From DASWVC01 sp036401335 (lineage in GTDB: Bacteria; Verrucomicrobiota; Verrucomicrobiia; Chthoniobacterales; JAFAMB01), in the NCBI GenBank assembly GCA_036401335.1, contig DASWVC010000110.1:1-11928 (forward strand): 11,928 nucleotides of DNA, read 5' to 3'. Shown piece by piece: positions 5,561 to 11,928 of this stretch. The position numbers and the translations under genes are program-made. Each line of letters begins with the position of its first letter. The first letter of the stretch is position 1. Under the pieces are notes generated by a model. It saw nothing but the letters and a program-made list of their open reading frames with translations. It was not told the DNA's origin and made no database searches.

Positions 5561-6508
5561 ATGACCGTGCGAATCGAGAAAGCCTTTGTCTTCGCCGCCG
5601 GTCTGGGGACCCGTTTGCGCCCTTTGACCGGTGTGCTGCCCAAGCCGCTCCTGCCGGTCTTTGGAAAGCCGTTGCTCCGGTTTGCCCTGGAGCACCTGCG
5701 CGGCGTGGGCGTACGCTCGTTTGCCTTGAACACCCACCACCTGGCCGGGGCTTTCGATCCGTACCTGGAATCGGCCCGCCGCGACGGGTTTGCCGTTGCC
5801 TGCTTTCACGAGCCCTCCCTCTTGGGCACGGGCGGTGCCCTGGTAAACGCGCGGACCTGGATCGGCGCTGACCCGGTCCTGCTGCACAGCGGCGACCTTC
5901 TGACCGACGTCGACCTGACCCGATTGATGAAAGCGCACCACGACGAAGGCGCCGAGGTCACGCTCGGCCTGCGCCACACCGGGCTGGCGGCGCAGGTGGC
6001 TTTTGACCCGGCGTCACGTCGCGTGGTGGACATCCGGTCCACGCTGGGCGTGGCAGCGCCACAAAACCTCGATTACGCAAACGTCGGCGTGGTGAACGGC
6101 CACATCCTCGAGGGCTGGAAGGCCGGGCCGGGATCGCTGGTGGCCATCGTGCTTGACGCCTTGCGACGCGGCCTGCCCGTGCGGGGCGTGCTTTTGGACG
6201 ACCGACGCTGGTTCAACGTGGGCACCCGCCACGATTACCTCGAAATTCATCGCACCCTGAAGAACGGCTGCTGGCTTCCCGCTTTTCTGCCGGTCCCCTG
6301 GTGGCAGGAGCCGTGGCCGTCCGTCCGTTACGCCGCCACCGGTGCGACCTGGGTGGCGCCTGACGCCCGGGTCGGAGCGGACGTTGAACTCCATGACACC
6401 GTGGTTTGGCCGGGATCGGACATTGCTCCCGGCACTCGCCTCAATCGTTGCGTGGTGGCCGGCCGGGCGGTCGGACCCGGAACCTTTTTCGAAGAGGATT
6501 TTGCATGA
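5561..6508 (+). CDS. Sugar-1-phosphate nucleotidyltransferase, MurU-like with a C-terminal hexapeptide tail
   Basis: A 315-residue cytoplasmic enzyme of the NTP-transferase family. The nucleotide-binding signature AAGLGTRLRPLT is at 12-23, with the following PKPLLPV (Lys28); the substrate loop LGTGGAL is at 88-94, and HSGDLLTDVD (from about 109) carries the metal-binding Asp112. WFNVGTRHDYLEIH matches the end of the catalytic domain. About residues 264-315 then show hexapeptide-like repeats (VAPDARVGADVELHD, VVWPGSDIAPGTRL), suggesting a short left-handed beta-helix. The kinase gene overlaps its stop by 4 bp (ATGA). In Pseudomonas, murU next to amgK makes UDP-MurNAc from MurNAc 1-phosphate, so that is the leading role; the characterised MurU is shorter and lacks the helix tail, so a mannose- or glucose-1-phosphate substrate remains possible. 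There is no visible Shine-Dalgarno. Confidence 0.88.
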   Translation: MTVRIEKAFVFAAGLGTRLRPLTGVLPKPLLPVFGKPLLRFALEHLRGVGVRSFALNTHHLAGAFDPYLESARRDGFAVACFHEPSLLGTGGALVNARTWIGADPVLLHSGDLLTDVDLTRLMKAHHDEGAEVTLGLRHTGLAAQVAFDPASRRVVDIRSTLGVAAPQNLDYANVGVVNGHILEGWKAGPGSLVAIVLDALRRGLPVRGVLLDDRRWFNVGTRHDYLEIHRTLKNGCWLPAFLPVPWWQEPWPSVRYAATGATWVAPDARVGADVELHDTVVWPGSDIAPGTRLNRCVVAGRAVGPGTFFEEDFA

Positions 6509-7497
6509 GCCTGGAAAACCTGATTACGAAAACACGGTCGCAGTTTCCGCGTTACCAACACGCAGCGGTGGAAATCACGCCGTTGGAAAAAGGCGGTTCG
6601 GACCGGAGCTATTACCGGGTGGCCATGACCGCAGAATCGTCCCTGGTCCTGGTGAAGTACGACCCGCTAAAGGTGGAAAACGCGCGGTTCGTGGCGATTG
6701 CCCGGTTTTTGGAAGGCCTTGGGGTGAATGCCCCTTACGTTTACCACCACGACCCGTTGGAAGGCCTTATCTGGATGCAGGACCTGGGGGAGCGGGACCT
6801 CTGGCATCACCGGGACGACCCTTGGCCGGTCCGGCAGCAGCTCTACCAGGAAGCCCTCGACCAAGTGCTGGCGTTGCACCGAACCCCCGCCGCCGCAAGC
6901 GCCAGCATCGGTATGCTGGCGCCGTTCGACGAAGCACTTTACCGTTGGGAGCAGCGTTACGCCTGCGAAAACTGTTTCGCCTTGTACTTTCAGGTTCCTT
7001 CCGGGCGCCTGGAACAGATCTTCGCGGAACCGGCGCTGGGTCGGTTAGCGGTCGACCTCGCCGCCCGTTCGCAGGAACTGATCCACCGCGATTTTCAATC
7101 CCAGAACATTCTGGTTTGGCAGGAACAGGTGTACCTGATTGACTTTCAAGGGATGCGGGTGGGAACCAGTGCCTATGACGTTGCCTCCCTGTTGTACGAT
7201 CCCTATGTGCACCTGTCCCGGGAAGAACGAGAAAACCTTCTGGCCTATTACCACGAACAATCCGGCATGACGATGTCACTGGATGAATACCGGGACTGGT
7301 TTCAGCGCGGCGCCGTCCAGCGTCTGCTGCAAGCCCTGGGTGCGTACGGGGTCATTGGTTTACGCCGACAAAAACCGGAGTTTTTGAGGCACATCCGGCC
7401 CGCACTCCGCAGCCTGTGCGAGGTTGCTTCCCAACTGGAAGGCTTCTATTTTCTATCGGACTTTCTTGTTGAACTTCCTGACCGCCCCCAACCTTAA
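6505..7497 (+). CDS. amgK: AmgK-like sugar kinase (aminoglycoside phosphotransferase family)
   Basis: A 330-residue cytoplasmic kinase with the eukaryotic-kinase-like fold of aminoglycoside phosphotransferases. The N-lobe carries the nucleotide loop EKGGSDRSYYRV (28-39), a VLVKYD strand and an ENARFVAIARFL helix. WMQDLGERDL marks the hinge. The C-lobe has the catalytic loop HRDFQSQN (194-201, with Asp196 and Asn201) and the metal-binding DFQG (Asp213), followed by YDVASLLYDPY. These are the hallmarks of AmgK, the anomeric MurNAc/GlcNAc 1-kinase of cell-wall recycling, and the adjoining nucleotidyltransferase fits the next step to UDP-MurNAc. I chose ATG 6505 because it has GAGG 7 nt upstream and forms an ATGA overlap with the preceding stop. 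A glgE gene follows 11 bp after the stop, so a role in supplying another sugar 1-phosphate cannot be excluded. Family certain, substrate likely but unproven. Confidence 0.87.
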   Translation: MSLENLITKTRSQFPRYQHAAVEITPLEKGGSDRSYYRVAMTAESSLVLVKYDPLKVENARFVAIARFLEGLGVNAPYVYHHDPLEGLIWMQDLGERDLWHHRDDPWPVRQQLYQEALDQVLALHRTPAAASASIGMLAPFDEALYRWEQRYACENCFALYFQVPSGRLEQIFAEPALGRLAVDLAARSQELIHRDFQSQNILVWQEQVYLIDFQGMRVGTSAYDVASLLYDPYVHLSREERENLLAYYHEQSGMTMSLDEYRDWFQRGAVQRLLQALGAYGVIGLRRQKPEFLRHIRPALRSLCEVASQLEGFYFLSDFLVELPDRPQP

Positions 7498-7501
7498 TCC
7501 C

Positions 7502-7506
7502 AGGAG
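7502..7506 (+). promoter_or_regulatory. Ribosome binding site that bears on the glgE start
   Basis: AGGAG lies only 2 nt before ATG 7509 but 5 nt before the next codon, GTG 7512. The spacing suggests that translation may start at the GTG, removing one residue. Both starts are in frame and the protein is otherwise unchanged. Confidence 0.5.
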
Positions 7507-7508
7507 AG

Positions 7509-9512
7509 ATGGTGAACGCACCCACAGAAAACCCAGAACGGTTGCCGACGGCGGTGATCGAAAACATCGAGCCCTGCATCAATGGTGGGCGTTACCCGGT
7601 GAAGCGGGTTGTCGGCGAAGCCATGACGGTGTCTGCCGACGTTTTCAAGGACGGGCATGACGTCACGGCTGCCGTTCTTAAATGGCGGCCTGTAGGACAG
7701 GATTTTTGGTTTGAAACCAGGATGAAGGAAGTGGTCAACGACCGCTGGGAAGCGCAATGTGTTTTCCTGGAGAATCGACCCTACGAATTCACAATCGAAG
7801 CCTGGCAGGATGAATTTGCTTCGTGGCGAGCCGAATACCTCAAAAAGTTCGGTGCGGGGCTTACAGATCTGCGCACCGAATTGGAAGAAGGCGCGATCCT
7901 CGCCGAACATACCGCCCAGCGGGCGGCCGCGGAAGAAGACCGCCAGACGCTCCAGCGCTTTGCCGACACCCTGCGCAAGCATGACCCGCAAGCCGGGGCG
8001 GAAGTCGCCAACGATGAAACGTTCATCGGCATCATGTCCGCTTGGCCGGACCGCAGTTTAAGCACGGAGTACCGGCCGTACATCCGCGTCACGGTTGACC
8101 GCCCGCGGGCGCAGTTCGCCGCGTGGTACGAGTTTTTTCCCCGGTCGGCGGAAGGCAAGGGGGATGCCGGTTCAACGTTCCGGGATTGTTTGCCGCGGGT
8201 GGACGACGCGAAAGCGATGGGTTTTGACGTCATTTATTTCCCGCCGATTCACCCGATCGGGTTCACGAAAAGAAAGGGCAGGAACAACTCGGTGACTTCT
8301 GAGCTGGGTGAACCCGGTGTGCCGTACGCGATTGGCAGCAAATTTGGCGGCCATAAAGCGGTGGAACCTGAGTTGGGCACACTGGAGGATTTTGACTGGC
8401 TGGTGGAGCAGATCCGGCAGCGCGGGATGGAGGTGGCGCTCGATTTTGCCATTAACTGTTCGCCCGATCACCCGTACGTGACCGAGCATCCCGAGTGGTT
8501 TTACCACCGGCCGGACGGGTCCATCAAGTACGCCGAAAATCCACCCAAAAAGTACGAAGACGTTTACCCGGTTAATTTTCATAACCCGGACTGGCGGAAC
8601 CTCTGGAACGAAATGCGCGACATCATCCGGTTCTGGTGCAAGCACCAGGTGCGCATCTTCCGGGTCGACAATCCGCACACCAAGCCGGTTTCTTTCTGGG
8701 AATGGATGATTGCCGACATCCAGAAGGAATACCCGGACACCGTTTTTCTCGCGGAAGCTTTTACCCGTCCGAAAATGATGAAGGCGCTCGCCAAAGCAGG
8801 GTATACCCAGTCTTATTCCTACTTTACGTGGCGGAACACCAAATATGAGCTGACGGAATACCTGACGGAACTTACCCAGACCGATATGCGGCATTATTAC
8901 CGGGCAAACTTCTTTACGAACACGCCTGACATTCTGCCCTTTTTTCTGCAGACAGGTGGGCGGCCGGCGTTCCTGATTCGTGCCGTGCTGGCGGCGACTT
9001 TGACGACGGTTTACGGAATCTATTCCGGCTTTGAACTTTGCGAAAACGTCGGCATCCCGGGTCGCGAGGAATACCTGAACTCCGAGAAATACCAGTTTAA
9101 AGCCCGGGATTGGAATGCCCCGGGAAACATTAAAGATTACCTGACCAAGCTGAACCGGATCCGGCGGGAACACCGTGCCTTGCAAGAGTACGACAACCTT
9201 CGTTTCCACCCTTTCGAAAACGAGCAGGTTCTCTTCTACTCAAAAGCCACCCGGGCGCTTGACGACGTCATCCTGGTGTTTGTGACTGTGGACCCGTACA
9301 ACCCGCAGAGCGGTTTTGCTTCGGTGCCGCTGGATCGCTTCGGTGTGGCCGAGAACGAGCCTTACCAAGTCGAAGACCTGCTTACCGGTGAACAGTTTCT
9401 TTGGCAGGGCCGGCGCAGTTTTGTGATGCTCCACCCGCACAACCGGCCCGCGCATATTTTTAGGCTTCGCCGCCGAGTGGGCCAGACGGGGGCGGAAACG
9501 GTGTTCGCATGA
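7509..9512 (+). CDS. glgE: Alpha-1,4-glucan:maltose-1-phosphate maltosyltransferase
   Basis: A 667-residue enzyme of glycoside hydrolase family 13 subfamily 3, full length for GlgE. It transfers maltose from maltose 1-phosphate to the non-reducing end of an alpha-1,4-glucan, releasing phosphate, in the cytoplasm. An N-terminal beta domain (about 15-100) is followed by a helical insert (about 112-160, rich in Glu/Ala/Arg) and the (beta/alpha)8 domain from about 190. Signature segments include IYFPPIHPIGFTKRKGRNN, DFAINCSPDHPYV, FRVDNPHTKP with the nucleophile Asp387, FLAEAFTRPKMM with the acid/base Glu416, and NTPDIL with Asp474. Asp387 and Glu416 are spaced 29 apart, as in Streptomyces GlgE. 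No treS, mak/pep2, glgB or glgM is in the window, so the source of maltose 1-phosphate is not shown. The preceding AmgK-like kinase ends 11 bp upstream and the next gene begins 44 bp downstream. Confidence 0.95.
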   Translation: MVNAPTENPERLPTAVIENIEPCINGGRYPVKRVVGEAMTVSADVFKDGHDVTAAVLKWRPVGQDFWFETRMKEVVNDRWEAQCVFLENRPYEFTIEAWQDEFASWRAEYLKKFGAGLTDLRTELEEGAILAEHTAQRAAAEEDRQTLQRFADTLRKHDPQAGAEVANDETFIGIMSAWPDRSLSTEYRPYIRVTVDRPRAQFAAWYEFFPRSAEGKGDAGSTFRDCLPRVDDAKAMGFDVIYFPPIHPIGFTKRKGRNNSVTSELGEPGVPYAIGSKFGGHKAVEPELGTLEDFDWLVEQIRQRGMEVALDFAINCSPDHPYVTEHPEWFYHRPDGSIKYAENPPKKYEDVYPVNFHNPDWRNLWNEMRDIIRFWCKHQVRIFRVDNPHTKPVSFWEWMIADIQKEYPDTVFLAEAFTRPKMMKALAKAGYTQSYSYFTWRNTKYELTEYLTELTQTDMRHYYRANFFTNTPDILPFFLQTGGRPAFLIRAVLAATLTTVYGIYSGFELCENVGIPGREEYLNSEKYQFKARDWNAPGNIKDYLTKLNRIRREHRALQEYDNLRFHPFENEQVLFYSKATRALDDVILVFVTVDPYNPQSGFASVPLDRFGVAENEPYQVEDLLTGEQFLWQGRRSFVMLHPHNRPAHIFRLRRRVGQTGAETVFA

Positions 9513-9556
9513 GCCTGGCCTTGAGTTGCCTCCGCCAGAAGTAATAAAGGACCCGC

Positions 9557-11026
9557 ATGATTAAACGCCGGATTGCACTCTGCTGGTTGCTCGGCATTCT
9601 GTTTGTGTCTGGCTGCTCAAAGTCGAAGGACGACGCCGTCCAAGGCTTGCAGCACCTTAATTTAAAGTTCACGGCAGACGATTACGTTCGTTCCGCTGAC
9701 GCCGGTGACGTTAAAGCCCTGGGGTTATTCCTGGAAGCGGGCATCAACCCTAACGTTGCGAGTGGCGACGGGCGCAACGCTCTGATTGCCGCTGCCGAAA
9801 AAGGCCGGACGGAAGCGTTGAAATTCCTCCTGGAACACGGTGCGGACCCTAAGGCGGCGGGCCGGCAGGGTCAGACTGCCCTGATGGCTGCGGCGGAAAA
9901 CGATCACCCGGACATTGTGGCCCTCCTCTTGGAGCACCACGCCGATCCGGTGGCGCAGGACCACAACGGTTGGAGCGCCTTGTTGCGGGCCGTCTACCGC
10001 AACCATGCTGATTGCGTGCCGTTGTTGGCCGACCGCGACCGCCCGGAGGTCAACCGCGGGTTACTCGTGGCGGCGTTCCTTGGGTTTAAGGAAACCACCA
10101 AGGCGCTTCTCGGTTTCGGGGCGGACGTGAACACACGGTCCGAAGATAAACGAACTCCGCTGATGCTGGCGGCGAGCAAAGGTCATAAAGACCTGGCAAA
10201 AATGCTTTTGGACGCAGGGGCTGATCCCAGCCTGACCGATCAATCGGGAAACAACGCTGAAGCGCTGGCTACCGCGAAGGGCTTCGCCGAGGTGGCTTCC
10301 CTGCTCCGGGATGCGCCCCCGCTGGCGTCTGACCGTCAGCCGAAAGCCCCTGCGTCCCCCGCCGACGTGGCGCAGGCACCTTCCCCGCCAGGCAAGCGGG
10401 AGGCTGCTGCTTCGGCAAAACCGGTTTCTGGCGAGATTTCCGATCAGGAAATCCTGTCCGAACCCATGCCGCCGGAGCTGGCCGGGGCCCCAGCGCTGAC
10501 GCCGGGAAATGGTGGCACCGGACCGGCTGCCGGTCCCAGTGCCGGCCGTACTTCGCTTCGAGGTGCCGTTGCGGTAAGCGAAATCCACGAAAAGTTTTTG
10601 CCGGTGACGCTGGCAGACGTGCAGGGTAAACGGGCCAAGCTTCAACCGGAGAACGGCAGTGAGTACACCGTTGGTGTCGGGGATCAGTTGCGCGGGCTCG
10701 ACTCCCGCGTCGTCGACGTTGAGGCACGAAACATCAGCGACAAGGACGGGAACCCCGTGGATGCTTCCCGGGTAAAACTTCGGCAGGCTAAGACCGGTGA
10801 GACGCTGTCCTTGATAAAAGGCATTCCGGCCCGGGAGAAAGGGTCATCGGTCACGCTGCGTTTCCGGCCGGGAGATGAAACCGCCCAAGTGACACTGGAC
10901 CAGGAATTTAAAATTCCGAGTGATCCGGGCCACAGCTACAAGGTGATCGACATCCGGCCAAGGCAGGTCATTGTGCGGCGCGTTGAGGACGGCCAGGTGT
11001 GGACGTTGGAAAAGCCTTCCATTTAA
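9557..11026 (+). CDS. Ankyrin-repeat lipoprotein with duplicated C-terminal module
   Basis: A 489-residue predicted lipoprotein. MIKRRIALCWLLGILFVSGC is a signal peptide with lipobox VSGC (Cys20). Residues about 40-252 hold six or seven ankyrin repeats, the clearest being DGRNALIAAAEKGRTEALKF, GQTALMAAAENDHPDIVALL and RTPLMLAASKGHKDLAKMLL; the fourth is degenerate. A Pro/Ala-rich linker (about 253-335) leads to two related beta-rich modules (about 350-422 and 432-486). Each begins VTL, contains a Y/F-x-V/I strand and a V-x-D-V/I strand, and ends in a V-x-x-R...G-x-x-x-(S/T)L strand. I do not recognise this module. Ankyrin repeats bind proteins, so a periplasmic scaffold or sensor is reasonable, but no partner is shown. 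ATG 9557 has AAGGA at 9547-9551, 5 nt upstream. The next gene starts 7 bp after the stop. Confidence 0.88.
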   Translation: MIKRRIALCWLLGILFVSGCSKSKDDAVQGLQHLNLKFTADDYVRSADAGDVKALGLFLEAGINPNVASGDGRNALIAAAEKGRTEALKFLLEHGADPKAAGRQGQTALMAAAENDHPDIVALLLEHHADPVAQDHNGWSALLRAVYRNHADCVPLLADRDRPEVNRGLLVAAFLGFKETTKALLGFGADVNTRSEDKRTPLMLAASKGHKDLAKMLLDAGADPSLTDQSGNNAEALATAKGFAEVASLLRDAPPLASDRQPKAPASPADVAQAPSPPGKREAAASAKPVSGEISDQEILSEPMPPELAGAPALTPGNGGTGPAAGPSAGRTSLRGAVAVSEIHEKFLPVTLADVQGKRAKLQPENGSEYTVGVGDQLRGLDSRVVDVEARNISDKDGNPVDASRVKLRQAKTGETLSLIKGIPAREKGSSVTLRFRPGDETAQVTLDQEFKIPSDPGHSYKVIDIRPRQVIVRRVEDGQVWTLEKPSI

Positions 11027-11033
11027 GCCTTAT

Positions 11034-11849
11034 ATGACCATTCCTTTGGAAGACCTGTTCGAGGATATTGTGGGCAAGGCACAACGGGGGTTGGGGCTGG
11101 ATGACGAGGCGCTGGCTGAGCAGGCCGAAATCTCCAAGGCTGCACTTCAGGCCTTAAAGGCGGGCCGCGGGGTGGCCGGTCAGGTCCCGGCTGTGGCCAG
11201 GGTCCTTCAGCTGGATCCGGTGGCGTTGCAGGAAACCTATGCGCGCGCGTGGAAACCGGCTGCGCAAGCCCTTAATGGCCTGGCTCAATTCAACACCGAA
11301 CTGCTTGGGATGACCGTCAATGCCTACGTCGCGTGGGATCCATCTGCCCGTGAAGCCGTCGTGTTTGACACCGGGGTCGATGCCTCGGTTCTGCTCCGGT
11401 TCGTGGAGGCACAACACCTTCAAGTCCGGCGGATCCTTCTCACCCACACGCACCAGGATCATGTGGCTGTGTTAGACGAGCTCGTCCAAGCCACGCACGC
11501 CCCGGTGGGTTGCCCCGCAGACGAACCATTGCCCAAGGCGGAACCGGTTCACGAAGGGGTTCGTTTCACCGTCGGGGGCCTCACCATCCGGGCGTTGTTG
11601 ACCAACGGGCATTCGGCCGGAGGGACAACCTACGTCGTGGAGGGGCTGGATGCGCCGGTCGCCATCGTCGGAGACTCTTTGTTCGCCGGCTCGATGGGCG
11701 GCGCTCCCAACCGTTACGCCTTAGCCCGTCGTAACAATCGCGAAAAAATATTGACGCTACCGGACAACACGGTGCTTGCGCCGGGTCACGGACCATTGAC
11801 GACCGTGGCTGAGGAAAAGGTGCATAATCCTTTTCTGGCCGGATCCTGA
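11034..11849 (+). CDS. HTH domain fused to metallo-beta-lactamase-fold hydrolase
   Basis: A 271-residue fusion. Residues about 10-70 resemble an XRE-type helix-turn-helix: GLGLDDEALAEQAEISKAALQAL followed by a helix and a VARVLQLDP segment. Residues about 80-271 are a metallo-beta-lactamase fold of the glyoxalase II type. The full metal set is visible: HTHQDH at 138-143, GHSAGG with His193, GDSLF with Asp214, and APGHGPLT with His252. It should be a two-metal (Zn/Fe) hydrolase, perhaps of thioesters, and cytoplasmic as no signal peptide is seen. The N-terminal domain suggests DNA binding or dimerisation. I chose ATG 11034 because its N-terminus fits the domain; an upstream in-frame start at 10971 would lie inside the ankyrin gene. 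Shine-Dalgarno is poor, so coupling across the 7-bp gap is likely. Substrate unknown. Confidence 0.88.
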   Translation: MTIPLEDLFEDIVGKAQRGLGLDDEALAEQAEISKAALQALKAGRGVAGQVPAVARVLQLDPVALQETYARAWKPAAQALNGLAQFNTELLGMTVNAYVAWDPSAREAVVFDTGVDASVLLRFVEAQHLQVRRILLTHTHQDHVAVLDELVQATHAPVGCPADEPLPKAEPVHEGVRFTVGGLTIRALLTNGHSAGGTTYVVEGLDAPVAIVGDSLFAGSMGGAPNRYALARRNNREKILTLPDNTVLAPGHGPLTTVAEEKVHNPFLAGS

Positions 11850-11928
11850 TGGATTCGGAAGAACCGGAGGAGGAGGCGGTACCAGGGGCGGCCCTGGAGG
11901 TCTTTCCAGGAGACGCACGCGCGCCTTT
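11849..11928 (+). CDS. Start of a further gene, cut by the window end
   Basis: An open frame begins at ATG 11849, whose A is the last base of the preceding TGA stop, and runs to the window end for 26 complete codons. The visible N-terminus is acidic (MDSEEPEEEAVPG) and gives no family clue. The stop-start overlap matches the tight packing of this block. The true start could lie beyond the window, since a GGAGGAGGAGG tract at about 11865-11875 might serve as a ribosome site for a later codon. Confidence 0.45.
   Translation, partial: MDSEEPEEEAVPGAALEVFPGDARAP

Noticed and set aside
5432..5977. Minus-strand open frame reaching into the divergent promoter region
   Set aside because: Most of it is antisense to the nucleotidyltransferase, and the product has no recognisable domain or ribosome site.
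6342..7142. Plus-strand open frame of 266 codons crossing the transferase-kinase junction
   Set aside because: It is out of frame with two well-supported genes and has an Arg/Pro/Gly-rich composition typical of shadow frames.
8172..9209. Long minus-strand open frame of 345 codons
   Set aside because: It lies wholly antisense to glgE, whose motifs are unmistakable, and its translation shows no family features; it is a GC-rich shadow frame.
9509..9544. 11-codon open frame starting in the glgE stop (ATGA) and ending just before the ankyrin gene ribosome site
   Set aside because: It is too short to show coding character and has no conserved feature; a coupling role is possible but cannot be supported from one sequence.

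Overview
The window looks like chromosomal DNA of moderately high GC from a member of the Verrucomicrobiota, perhaps a Chthoniobacterales-like lineage. That placement rests on recalled protein style only (the atypical Dxs motifs, a tolB-pal block followed by an ECF sigma gene, and a GlgE), because no database search was possible. It is densely coding: two back-to-back gene blocks diverge from a 164-bp region around 5397-5560. There is no gene-free stretch over 300 bases, and I saw no tRNA, rRNA, insertion sequence or CRISPR array.

Minus-strand block (5396 down to 1): tolB, pal, an ECF sigma factor, a small single-span membrane protein that overlaps the sigma gene by 4 bp, an HtrA-like PDZ protein, xseB and the 5' half of dxs. 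TolB and Pal belong to the outer-membrane-constriction system, and the next three genes look like an envelope-stress regulatory cassette. The order sigma factor, membrane protein, HtrA-PDZ protein recalls rpoE/algU-rseA/mucA-mucD. Here, however, the HtrA-like protein has lost all three catalytic triad residues (His to Asp, Asp to Gly, Ser to Ala), and the putative anti-sigma has no zinc-binding motif. The block ends in housekeeping genes: exonuclease VII small subunit and the first enzyme of the MEP isoprenoid pathway, overlapping by 20 bp.

Plus-strand block (5561 to 11928): a sugar-1-phosphate nucleotidyltransferase and an AmgK-type sugar kinase in ATGA overlap (a MurU/AmgK-like pair that would recycle MurNAc), then a GlgE maltosyltransferase, an ankyrin-repeat lipoprotein with a tandemly duplicated C-terminal module, a fusion of an XRE-like helix-turn-helix to a metallo-beta-lactamase-fold hydrolase, and the first codons of a further gene. 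All gaps in this block are 44 bp or less, so one transcript is plausible.

The shared theme is the cell envelope and sugar metabolism: outer-membrane tethering and its stress response on one side, peptidoglycan sugar recycling and alpha-glucan synthesis on the other. The points most worth following up are the sigma/membrane protein/pseudoprotease cassette, the HTH-hydrolase fusion, and the kinase-nucleotidyltransferase-GlgE arrangement.
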